Positions 1-6,367 of a stretch of 6,516 nucleotides of DNA are shown here, piece after piece. Under the pieces are notes generated by a model. The model ran no database searches. It saw nothing but the letters and a program-made list of their open reading frames with translations, and was not told the origin of the DNA. This DNA is from Chitinophagaceae bacterium (GTDB lineage: Bacteria > Bacteroidota > Bacteroidia > Chitinophagales > Chitinophagaceae), in assembly GCA_017989935.1 (NCBI GenBank), contig JAGNOY010000124.1, positions 1-6,516 on the forward strand. Reading direction: 5' to 3'. Within the stretch, counting starts at the first letter, position 1, and every line of letters begins with the position of its first letter. A program made the position numbers and the translations under genes.

Positions 1-158
1 TCTGCCATCCAAATATGCGCTACAGTTTTTTCTATTGTATCAAAACTCCCACCCAACGACTTAGTATACTCATCCTCAATCAATGGATCCAATAAGTTCA
101 TCATGTGTTCATTTGCCCAATAATTATAGCGTATGTATTGAAGTAGAATTTCTTTCAT
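1..158 (-). CDS. DinB-like family protein, N-terminal part (runs off the left edge)
   Basis: Reading leftward from an ATG at 158, the frame stays open for 52 codons to the window edge. It begins MKEILLQYIRYNYWANEHMM and ends in a TVAHIWMA segment. This pattern (first helix with YNxWAN, then a segment with a single His before a Trp) is typical of the DinB/YfiT-like four-helix-bundle proteins, in which that His (H48 here) is normally the first of three metal ligands. The other two ligands would lie outside the window. Many family members are thiol-S-transferase-like or of unknown function, so no reaction can be given; the protein is probably cytosolic because no signal peptide is seen. The start is supported by an A-rich leader (a run of A and then ACTAACAAT on the minus strand), common in Bacteroidota, and by a good promoter 55 to 62 bases upstream. 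It is divergent from the PLP-enzyme gene. Confidence 0.8.
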   Translation of the reverse strand, partial: MKEILLQYIRYNYWANEHMMNLLDPLIEDEYTKSLGGSFDTIEKTVAHIWMA

Positions 159-212
159 ATTGTTAGTTTTTTTTACTCGTTATGTTAATCTGCTACCTTG
201 AAGGTTATGGCA

Positions 213-220
213 CAAAAGTA
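213..220 (-). promoter_or_regulatory. -7 promoter element of the DinB-like gene
   Basis: On the minus strand this reads TACTTTTG, an exact match to the Bacteroidota -7 consensus TAnnTTTG, followed by TGCC. Transcription would begin near 205-208, giving a leader of about 48 bases before the ATG at 158. A TTTTG lies only 14 bases upstream, shorter than the usual spacing for a -33 element, so the upstream half is weak. Confidence 0.55.
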
Positions 221-252
221 ATTAACCTAATTCGCAAAATATATGAGATTAT

Positions 253-374
253 TTAGGGCGGCACACGCGCTTTTCGCTCCAAGTCCACTCCCGAATCGGC
301 TAGAGTATCTCTTTTAAAATAATCAGGATAAAGCCTCTCGGGATGCGGGCTTTCCACTACAATCGCTGCCGCAA
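253..374 (+). repeat. Dispersed hairpin repeat, copy A
   Basis: This GC-richer block in an AT-rich intergenic region matches, in inverted orientation, the block at 2401-2523. Shared stretches include CGCTTTTCG (268-276), CCGAATCGGCTA (291-302), GCCTCTCGG (333-341) and CAATCG followed by TGCC near the end. It folds on itself: GCGGCA (258-263) pairs with TGCCGC (367-372), TCCCGA (289-294) with TCGGGA (338-343), and GGCT (298-301) with AGCC (332-335). GTCCAC (283-288) can also pair imperfectly with GCGGGC (345-350). The apical loop (about 302-331) differs between copies. I have an impression of similar CGCTTTTCGCTACAAG / GGGCTTTCCGCTACAATC elements in intergenic regions of other Bacteroidota, but know no name or function. 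The element lies between the divergent DinB-like and PLP-enzyme promoters. Confidence 0.75.
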
Positions 375-450
375 TTCAGCCAGCTATTCATCATCAAATC
401 ATCATCACACTAAATCATCACAACAAATGTCGACTTATCAATTTGAAGAA

Positions 451-482
451 TTGTCATTTATACATGGGATTATTTACCTTCG
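451..482 (+). promoter_or_regulatory. Promoter of the PLP-enzyme gene, probably giving a leaderless mRNA
   Basis: TTG at 451-453 and TACCTTCG at 475-482 are 21 bases apart. This fits the Bacteroidota promoter TTG-N19-21-TAnnTTTG except for C in place of T at one position of the -7 box. The box ends only four bases before the ATG at 487, so the transcript would start at or within a few bases of the start codon. It also argues that the open frame upstream of 487 is not translated. Confidence 0.5.
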
Positions 483-486
483 CCGA

Positions 487-1716
487 ATGAAAAACAATCA
501 GCAAATAGGTTTTGGCTCAAGTTGCATTCACGGTGGCTTTGAGATGGAACAACATCATAGTCATCTTACACCAATTTATGCATCAAGCACCTACCTGTTT
601 GACAGTGCCGACCATGCCGTTGATTTATTTACAGGTAAAGAAAAGGGATTTATTTATGGTCGATTCGGCAACCCAACCATCGAACAAACCGAAAATAAAA
701 TAGCTGGTCTCGAAGCGCATGGCTTGCAAGATGATGAAGGAAATCCCTTACAATTAAAAGCCATATTGCATGCTTCTGGAATGGCAGCCATTTCCACACT
801 TGTTTTGTCTAATTTGAAAGAAGGCGAAAAAATCATTTCTCATCTTTCCTTATATGGAGGCACACAAGAATTAATCGACAAAGTACTACCAGGATGCGGC
901 ATTGAAACTTGCCTATTAGACATGAAAGATTTAGATGCTGTTGAACAATTATTACAAGAAGATACACAAATCAAATTGATGTATCTCGAAACACCAGCCA
1001 ATCCAACCTTACAATGTGTAGACCTTGAAGCGCTTACCACATTGGCTAAAAAATATCAAATCAAGGTGGCGGTAGACAATACTTTTGCAACACCTTTCTT
1101 ACAACAACCTTTTAAGTTTGGTGTAGATTTTGTTATCCATTCTACCACTAAATTTTTAAATGGACATGGAACGGCCATTGGAGGTATATTAATTGGTAAA
1201 GACTTGTCATGGATGAATACCAAAGCAACTAAACATCACAGATTATTAGGCGCTAACTCAAATGCTTTTGATGCTTTTTTATTGAGCAATGGCGTAAAAA
1301 CACTTGAAATTAGAATGGAAAGACATTGTAGCAATGCCGAAAAAGTGGCTGCCTTTTTAGTCGCCCATCCACAAGTTGAATTTGTAAATTATCTAGGATT
1401 AGAAAATCATCCTGATTATCATTTGGCGAAAAAACAAATGAGGCATGCAGGTGCACTGATGAGTTTCGAAGTTAAAGGCGGCATAGAAGCAGGTAAAAAA
1501 TTTATCAATGCATTGCAGCTTTGCAGTCATGCTGTTTCCTTAGGTACTTGCGACACCTTAATTTCTCACCCAGCTAGCACCACGCATACCGGAGTGGCCC
1601 GAGAACTTAGAATCAAGTCGGGCATCACAGATGGTTTAATTCGCTTAAGTGTTGGACTAGAAAACATTGAAGATATTTTACAAGACCTTGAACAGGCTTT
1701 ACAAAAAAGCATTTAG
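487..1716 (+). CDS. PLP-dependent Cys/Met metabolism (trans-sulfuration) family enzyme
   Basis: The protein has 409 residues, usual for the family. Recognisable landmarks in order are: YGRFGNPT (Y57, R59, which contact PLP phosphate from the neighbouring subunit), ASGMAA (97-101), LYGGT (Y123 stacks on PLP), VDNTFATP (D197 binds the pyridine nitrogen), STTKFLNGHG (K222 is the PLP Schiff-base lysine), SLGTCDTLISHPAS (351-364) and IRLSVGLE (R386 binds the substrate carboxylate). It therefore acts in the cytosol on a sulfur amino acid or activated homoserine. Methionine gamma-lyase, cystathionine gamma-synthase/lyase and O-acyl-homoserine sulfhydrylase cannot be told apart here. The Cys of well-studied methionine gamma-lyases in LYGCT is Gly (124-125), and the usual Glu of the SLG..E motif is Asp (356). 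The start at 487 is chosen because family similarity begins at GFGSSCIHGG just after it, and a promoter ends at 482. The frame continues open to an ATG at 343, but those codons read repeat copy A and low-complexity Ser/His sequence. Confidence 0.93.
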   Translation: MKNNQQIGFGSSCIHGGFEMEQHHSHLTPIYASSTYLFDSADHAVDLFTGKEKGFIYGRFGNPTIEQTENKIAGLEAHGLQDDEGNPLQLKAILHASGMAAISTLVLSNLKEGEKIISHLSLYGGTQELIDKVLPGCGIETCLLDMKDLDAVEQLLQEDTQIKLMYLETPANPTLQCVDLEALTTLAKKYQIKVAVDNTFATPFLQQPFKFGVDFVIHSTTKFLNGHGTAIGGILIGKDLSWMNTKATKHHRLLGANSNAFDAFLLSNGVKTLEIRMERHCSNAEKVAAFLVAHPQVEFVNYLGLENHPDYHLAKKQMRHAGALMSFEVKGGIEAGKKFINALQLCSHAVSLGTCDTLISHPASTTHTGVARELRIKSGITDGLIRLSVGLENIEDILQDLEQALQKSI

Positions 1717-1737
1717 TTCATTGCACAAAGAAGTAAC

Positions 1738-2304
1738 ATGCACGACATAGAACCTTATTATAATTGGAGACATTTATATACAGCTGAAGAAGATGAACAT
1801 TCACCTTTTTTTGGCACAGAGCACAGTGAATTTGAATTTTCGAACACCGTGTATAATTATTATATCCATCCTCAATGGGATGAAATCGGCTCAAGGACCT
1901 TATACTTGAAAATAATTTTTGTAGACTATGATGTCAATATGGCGATCATAGAAATGATTGGCGAATGGAACGATGCGATAGAAAATGACATTCAAACTTT
2001 AAAACGAAATATTATTGATTTGTTGATTGCTAAACGAATTTATAAATTTATTTTAATCGGCGAAAACATCCTCAACTTTCATAGTGATGGCGATGCCTAC
2101 TATGAAGAGTGGTATGAAGATATTAAAGATCACGGCGGTTGGATAGTAGCCATCAATGTTCCAGAACAAACCAAATATGATTTCATTAAAGGAAAAATAA
2201 ATCGCTATGTTCATTTCTTGGAAGATGAACAATGGAGGACCTTTAATCCAATGCATTTTTTTGAGAAAATTGACAATGCCTTATTAGAAGAAGAACAAAA
2301 TTGA
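1738..2304 (+). CDS. Conserved hypothetical protein, 188 residues
   Basis: I recognise the sequence style (YYNWRHLYTAEEDEHSPFFG near the start, then VYNYYIHPQWDEIGS, EMIGEWNDAI and FILIGENILNFH) as a family seen in Bacteroidota genomes, but know no function or domain name. There is no signal peptide or membrane segment, and the protein is acidic and rich in aromatics, so it is probably cytosolic. Predicted organisation by eye: a disordered or extended N-terminus (1-50), strand LYLKIIFVDY (55-64), strand AIIEMIGEW (69-77), a long helix (80-100), strand KFILIGEN (103-110), an acidic aromatic stretch YYEEWYEDIKDHGG (121-134), and strand WIVAINV (135-141). This alternating strand-helix layout suggests a small alpha/beta fold. 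It begins 21 bases after the PLP enzyme stops, without an evident promoter of its own, so the two are probably cotranscribed; whether the functions are linked is unknown. Confidence 0.82.
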   Translation: MHDIEPYYNWRHLYTAEEDEHSPFFGTEHSEFEFSNTVYNYYIHPQWDEIGSRTLYLKIIFVDYDVNMAIIEMIGEWNDAIENDIQTLKRNIIDLLIAKRIYKFILIGENILNFHSDGDAYYEEWYEDIKDHGGWIVAINVPEQTKYDFIKGKINRYVHFLEDEQWRTFNPMHFFEKIDNALLEEEQN

Positions 2305-2400
2305 AGTTGTATAAATTCATAAATAATCTTATAAAAAACTATGGAAGACATTGTCAAATAACTTCTTATTCAAAAACTTACACATCATTCTGGCTACAAT

Positions 2401-2523
2401 TTGTGGCAACGATTGCAGTGAATACCCCGCATTCCGAGAGGCTAAAGGATATTTCACACAACTAGACACTTAGTAGCCGATTCGGAAGCGGCGTAGCAAC
2501 GAAAAGCGTGTCTGCCACCCAAA
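2401..2523 (-). repeat. Dispersed hairpin repeat, copy B (inverted relative to copy A)
   Basis: Read on the minus strand, this is a diverged copy of the element at 253-374. GTGGCA (2513-2518 on the minus strand) pairs with TGCCAC (2403-2408), TTCCGA (2482-2487) with TCGGAA (2432-2437), and GGCTA (2474-2478) with TAGCC (2440-2444). CCGC next to the second stem also pairs with GCGG across a one-base bulge, better than in copy A. The outer and middle stems each differ from copy A by one C-G pair replaced by T-A, so pairing is kept. Similarity may extend a few bases past 2401 (AGCCAG on both sides). It lies between the 188-residue protein gene and the M16 operon and might also stop transcription from the left, though it lacks a T-run. 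Confidence 0.72.
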
Positions 2524-2534
2524 ATCTATTTAAA

Positions 2535-2591
2535 ATAGTTGGTCCATATTTTAGTAAAAAGTCAAGCTTTTTAATGCGAGTTCCCAACTAT
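2535..2591. repeat. Nested inverted repeats in the intergenic region before the M16 operon
   Basis: ATAGTTGG (2535-2542) is complementary to CCAACTAT (2584-2591). Inside it, TAAAAAG (2555-2561) pairs with CTTTTTA (2567-2573) around a five-base loop. Together they could form a two-level stem of 57 bases. It ends 55 bases before the -7 box of the M16 operon, so it would be upstream of the transcript. The role is unknown; candidates are a weak terminator of upstream transcription or a binding site. Confidence 0.35.
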
Positions 2592-2645
2592 CCGTATTTC
2601 TTGCCATTTGTATAAAAGAAAGTAGAAACATTGGCTGATTCCTAT

Positions 2646-2653
2646 TAATTTTG
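2646..2653 (+). promoter_or_regulatory. -7 promoter element of the M16 peptidase operon
   Basis: TAATTTTG matches the Bacteroidota consensus TAnnTTTG exactly. It ends 19 bases before the ATG at 2673, predicting a leader of roughly 10 to 15 bases. No clear TTG is found at the usual 19 to 21 base spacing upstream; one at 2632-2634 is too close. Confidence 0.45.
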
Positions 2654-2672
2654 CGACAAATTTTATTATCGT

Positions 2673-3995
2673 ATGCGAAAACTTTTTTTGTCCATCTTGT
2701 CATTAAGTGGAATGTATTCCCTTCATGCACAATCAGTAAATATCAAATTTACTGAATATGATATGCCCAATGGGCTTCATGTAATATTGCATGAAGATCA
2801 TACCATTCCTACAGTGGCTATCTCTGTTCTTTATCATGTAGGATCCAAAAACGAAGACCCAACTCGTACAGGATTTGCGCATTTTTTCGAGCATCTTTTA
2901 TTTGAAGGAAGCGAAAACATGGGACGTGGCGAGTACATGAAACTTGTGCAAAATAACGGGGGTGTAATCAATGCGAATACCTCTTTCGACAGAACATTTT
3001 ATTTCGAAACCTTACCTTCTAACAAGTTAGAATTGGGCCTTTGGATGGAAAGCGAAAGAATGTTGCATGCTAAAATTGACGACATCGGATTAGAAACTCA
3101 ACGTAAAGTAGTAAAAGAAGAAAAAAAGCAACGCTATGAAAATACGCCTTATGGACATTTCTTAGAGCAAATTTTCAAATATTCTTATACCAAACATCCT
3201 TATCAATGGACACCAATAGGCGAGGCGCAATATATCGACCAAGCTAGTTTAGCCGAATTTATGGATTTTTACAAAACATTCTATGTGCCAAACAACGCTA
3301 CCTTATCAATTGGCGGAGATATCGATGTAGCGCAAACTAAAGCATGGATTGAAAAGTATTTTGGTTCTATTCCTAAAGGAACAAAACCAATTCCAAGACC
3401 TACTATCGTTGAACCTCAACAAACAGAAGAAAGAAGAGCCACCTATTTAGACAAAGTTCAATTACCTGCTGTGGTGTTTGCATACCATATGCCAGCACAA
3501 GGAACTCCTGAAGCTTATGCGTTAGAAATGGTTGCTAAAATTTTATCTGAAGGAAAAAGCTCAAGACTACAAAAAGAATTGGTAGACAAGCAACAAAAAG
3601 CAGTAGCCGCTGGTGCATTTAATTTACCTTCAGAAGATCCAGGGTTAGCTATGATGTATGGCATTGGAAATATGGGTGTTGCAAAGGAAGATATAGAAAA
3701 GTCTATGGATGCAGAAGTAGAAAAAATTATTACAAATGGTATAACTCCAGAAGAATTATCTAAATGTAAAAATCAAATCGAAAATGAATTTATTTCTCAA
3801 AACCAACGTGTATTAGGCATTGTAGAAAATTTAGCGAATTACCATGTTTATTTCGGAGATGCTAATTTGATTAATAAAGAATTAGACAGATACATGAAAG
3901 TCACTGCTGCTGAAATGCAAGCAGTTGCTAAAAAGTATTTCGTAAAAACAAACCGATTGGTACTTTATTATTTACCAGACAGTAGCAAAAACTAA
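2673..3995 (+). CDS. Exported M16B zinc metallopeptidase, catalytic subunit
   Basis: The 440-residue product begins with a Sec signal peptide (MRKLFLSILS..., likely cut near A19-Q20), so it acts in the periplasm or on the envelope. The M16 inverted zinc motif HFFEH is at 70-74 (zinc ligands H70 and H74, catalytic E73). The third ligand is in VVKEEKK, most likely E150, 76 residues after H74 as in the family. The N-terminal peptidase domain (about 25-230) ends with LSIGGDIDVAQTKAWIEKYFG. The inactive C-terminal domain (about 240-430) includes EGKSSRLQKELV (293-304). The length fits a single half-unit of pitrilysin-type enzymes, which need a second half. The Tyr normally found about 13 residues after the Arg of the SSRL motif seems missing (KAVAAGAF), as expected if the partner gene supplies the substrate-binding R/Y pair. 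That partner follows 65 bases downstream. Substrate unknown; probably peptides or damaged envelope proteins. Confidence 0.93.
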   Translation: MRKLFLSILSLSGMYSLHAQSVNIKFTEYDMPNGLHVILHEDHTIPTVAISVLYHVGSKNEDPTRTGFAHFFEHLLFEGSENMGRGEYMKLVQNNGGVINANTSFDRTFYFETLPSNKLELGLWMESERMLHAKIDDIGLETQRKVVKEEKKQRYENTPYGHFLEQIFKYSYTKHPYQWTPIGEAQYIDQASLAEFMDFYKTFYVPNNATLSIGGDIDVAQTKAWIEKYFGSIPKGTKPIPRPTIVEPQQTEERRATYLDKVQLPAVVFAYHMPAQGTPEAYALEMVAKILSEGKSSRLQKELVDKQQKAVAAGAFNLPSEDPGLAMMYGIGNMGVAKEDIEKSMDAEVEKIITNGITPEELSKCKNQIENEFISQNQRVLGIVENLANYHVYFGDANLINKELDRYMKVTAAEMQAVAKKYFVKTNRLVLYYLPDSSKN

Positions 3996-4060
3996 TTCAC
4001 CCTAAATATAAATTCAACTTTGACTTAGCCTATTTTAGTCAGAGGATAAAAAATAAGACA

Positions 4061-6145
4061 ATGAATAAAAAAATAATTTTAAGTATAGCCTCCTTTTCTT
4101 TACTAACTACTTCGTTATTTGCCCAAACCTTGGATAGAAGTATTAGACCTAAAGCTGGCCCGGCACCCGTATTACAAATGGGAAGTGCCCAATCTTTTAT
4201 TTCATCAAATGGAATTAAAGTATATGTTGTAGAAAACCACAAACTACCTGTAGTTTCTTATACCATTGATTTCGATATTCAACCAGAACTTCAAGGGGAT
4301 ATGGTTGGCTTTCAAGATTTTGTCGGAGATCTTATCACTTCAGGAACAAAAAACAAATCGAAAGATCAATTCAATGCAGAATTAGATCAACTAGGCGCTA
4401 GACTTTCTGTAGGTAGCGATGGTATTTATATGCAAAGTTTGAAAAAGAATTCGGATAAATTGTTAGCATTAGCAAGTGAAGTGCTTACTGAACCTAAATT
4501 TTCTGAAGCTGAATTGAAGAAATTGAAAACTCAAGCCAAATCAGGTCTTGCACAACAACAAGATGATCCAGAAGCTATGAGCTCCAATATTACGAGCATT
4601 CTTAACTTTGGCAAAAAACACCCTTATGGTGAAATTATGACTGAAGCTAGTATTGAAAAAATTACACTAGAAAGATGTCAAAAGTTTTTTGAAACCTACT
4701 TCAGACCTAATGTTGCTTATATGGCTATAGTGGGTGATATTACCCTAGCAGAAGCGAAATTACAAGTAGAAAAGAATTTTGCTACATGGCAAAAGAAAGA
4801 AGTTCCTCGTGCAACTTATCCAACACCTGCTTCACCAAAAGGCGCTTCAGTAGCGGTTGTAAACAAAACAGGGGCAGTACAAAGTGTAATCGATGTTACA
4901 TATCCAATCAACATGAAGCCAGGCGATGCTGATGAAATTAAATTAAAAGTAGCAAATGGCATTTTAGGTGGTGGTAGCACAGGAAGATTATTTTTAAACC
5001 TTCGTGAAACCCATGCTTGGACTTATGGCTCCTATTCAAGTTTTAGAACAGACGAGTTACCTAATGCTGGAAGTTTTTCTGCTACAGCTAATAGCACTAC
5101 CAACGCAAGTGATAGCTCTGTTGCAGAAATTTTGAAAGAAATGGAATTACTTCGCACTCAACCAGTTTCTGAAGAATCTCTTCAAGGATACAAAAATTTT
5201 ATGTCTGGTACATTTGCTTTAGGATTGGAAGATCCTAAAACTCTAGCTCGTTATGCAATTAACGAAAAGAAGTATAATATGCCTAAGGACTATTACAAAA
5301 ACTATTTAAAAAATGTGGAGGCGGTAACTGCACAAGATGTAATGACAGTTGCAAAAAAATATATCACCCCAGGAGTTGCAAACATCACTGTAGCAGGCGA
5401 TAAAAAACAAGTAGTAGACAAATTAAAAAAATTCGGTCCAGTAACTGTGTATGATATATACGGCAATGTTGAAGTTGACGAACCTGCAAAAGCATTACCT
5501 GCTAACTTAAGTGCTCAAGATGTGGTGAAAAAACATATTCAAGCAACTGGTGGTGAAGCTGCTTGGAAAAAAATAACTGATATGACCTTAGTGATGCAAA
5601 TGGAAATGCAAGGGATGAAAATCGATATTAAAACCATTCATAAAACACCAAACAAAATGATGTTAGATGTAAACATGATGGGAAATAGTTTACAAAAGAT
5701 TGTCTTTGATGGCACTAAAGGTTATATGAGTCAACAAGGTCAAAAAAAGGACATGGATGCAAAAGAAGTGGCCGAATACAGCGAAGAAGCTTCTATGCAT
5801 AAAGAACTTGATTATTTAAACGGCAAATACAAACTTGCTTTAAAAGGAATTGAAAAAGTAGACGGAAGCGATGCTTATCAAGTAGAAGTTACTAAAGCCT
5901 CAGGCGATATTGTTACAGAATATTTTGATGTAAATTCTGGCTTAAAAGTAAGGACAGATGAAACTGAAGAAAGTGAAGAAGGCAAAAGTGTTTCAACCAC
6001 TTTCTACAAAGATTATAAAGATGGTCCAGGTGGATTAAAGTATCCAAACTCGATCAAACAAGTTGGAGGACCCATGGGTGCTTTAGAAATGACCATGAAA
6101 AGTGTTGAAGTAAACACCAATGTAAGCGAAGAAGTATTTAAATAA
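4061..6145 (+). CDS. Exported M16B non-catalytic partner subunit fused to a LolA/LolB-like C-terminal domain
   Basis: The 694-residue product has a Sec signal peptide (MNKKIILSIA..., likely cut near A21-Q22). Residues about 40-465 are two M16 domains. Where the catalytic subunit has GFAHFFEHLL, this one has GFQDFVGDLI (83-92), so all three zinc/catalytic residues are replaced (D86, G89, D90). The second domain keeps GRLFLNLRETHAWTYGSYSSF (308-327), with R309 and Y322 in the positions of the conserved R/Y pair that contacts substrate in M16 enzymes. It is therefore the expected partner of the upstream subunit. After a linker at about 466-482, residues 483-694 form an additional domain starting SAQDVVKKHIQATGGEAAWKKI, followed by amphipathic strands with many Met and charged residues. 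This resembles the outer membrane lipoprotein-sorting (LolA/LolB-like) beta-sheet domains common in Bacteroidota exported proteins; that label rests on pattern only. The 65-base gap holds no strong promoter, and AGAGGA (4040-4045) is too far from the ATG to be a normal ribosome site. Confidence 0.9.
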   Translation: MNKKIILSIASFSLLTTSLFAQTLDRSIRPKAGPAPVLQMGSAQSFISSNGIKVYVVENHKLPVVSYTIDFDIQPELQGDMVGFQDFVGDLITSGTKNKSKDQFNAELDQLGARLSVGSDGIYMQSLKKNSDKLLALASEVLTEPKFSEAELKKLKTQAKSGLAQQQDDPEAMSSNITSILNFGKKHPYGEIMTEASIEKITLERCQKFFETYFRPNVAYMAIVGDITLAEAKLQVEKNFATWQKKEVPRATYPTPASPKGASVAVVNKTGAVQSVIDVTYPINMKPGDADEIKLKVANGILGGGSTGRLFLNLRETHAWTYGSYSSFRTDELPNAGSFSATANSTTNASDSSVAEILKEMELLRTQPVSEESLQGYKNFMSGTFALGLEDPKTLARYAINEKKYNMPKDYYKNYLKNVEAVTAQDVMTVAKKYITPGVANITVAGDKKQVVDKLKKFGPVTVYDIYGNVEVDEPAKALPANLSAQDVVKKHIQATGGEAAWKKITDMTLVMQMEMQGMKIDIKTIHKTPNKMMLDVNMMGNSLQKIVFDGTKGYMSQQGQKKDMDAKEVAEYSEEASMHKELDYLNGKYKLALKGIEKVDGSDAYQVEVTKASGDIVTEYFDVNSGLKVRTDETEESEEGKSVSTTFYKDYKDGPGGLKYPNSIKQVGGPMGALEMTMKSVEVNTNVSEEVFK

Positions 6146-6158
6146 ATAGTTCTTTTTT

Positions 6159-6198
6159 AAAAATGGCCATCACACTTTTTGTATGATGGCCATTTTTT
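6159..6198 (+). terminator. Rho-independent terminator of the M16 operon, possibly bidirectional
   Basis: AAAAATGGCCATCA (6159-6172) pairs perfectly over 14 bases with TGATGGCCATTTTT (6184-6197), around a loop CACTTTTTGTA, and ends in a T-run. It begins 13 bases after the stop codon of the M16 partner gene. On the minus strand the same stem ends in TTTTT, so it could also stop transcripts coming from the convergent gene. Confidence 0.9.
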
Positions 6199-6320
6199 AT
6201 TAGAGAATCTTACTAAGAAACGTTGTTTTCAATTATTGTAAGATTGAAGAAACAAACATCTTACGAGCATACTTTTGGGAGCTAATTTCTTGGCCTTCTC
6301 AAATTTCAACTTGAAATTAA

Positions 6321-6349
6321 AAGAATAAAGACAGTGCATGCATGACTGT
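6321..6349 (-). terminator. Possible terminator of the T9SS cargo gene
   Basis: On the minus strand, ACAGT and ACTGT (6345-6349 and 6331-6335) can form a short stem around a CATGCATG-rich loop, followed by CTTTATTCTTTT. It starts 19 bases past the stop codon. The stem is short and the T-run interrupted, so this is weak; the stronger hairpin at 6159-6198 may do the work. Confidence 0.25.
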
Positions 6350-6367
6350 AAGACTAAAGCTTTTTAT

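Noticed and set aside
343..486. N-terminal extension of the PLP enzyme starting at the ATG at 343
   Set aside because: It reads through the hairpin repeat and low-complexity Ser/His codons, has no family similarity, and lies upstream of a likely promoter at 451-482.
2053..2256. Open frame of 67 codons on the minus strand inside the 188-residue gene
   Set aside because: It is a shadow of the sense frame, with no promoter, leader or recognisable protein pattern.
253..2523. Composite transposon or integron cassette made of the two repeats and the genes between
   Set aside because: No transposase, integrase or target-site duplication was seen, the repeat copies are well diverged, and the enclosed genes look like ordinary metabolism; kept only as an open question.
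4021..4041. Short hairpin TGACT/AGTCA between the two M16 genes
   Set aside because: It is a five-base stem with a ten-base loop and no T-run; too weak to call a terminator or attenuator.
4039..4242. Open frame of 67 codons on the minus strand over the start of the second M16 gene
   Set aside because: It lies opposite the signal peptide and first domain of a well-supported gene, whose hydrophobic and A-rich codons produce it; no independent support.
6206..6318. Inverted repeats AATCTTAC/GTAAGATT (6206-6213, 6238-6245) and AATTTC/GAAATT (6302-6318)
   Set aside because: Short AT-rich arms in an AT-rich spacer between convergent genes are expected by chance; no further support for function.
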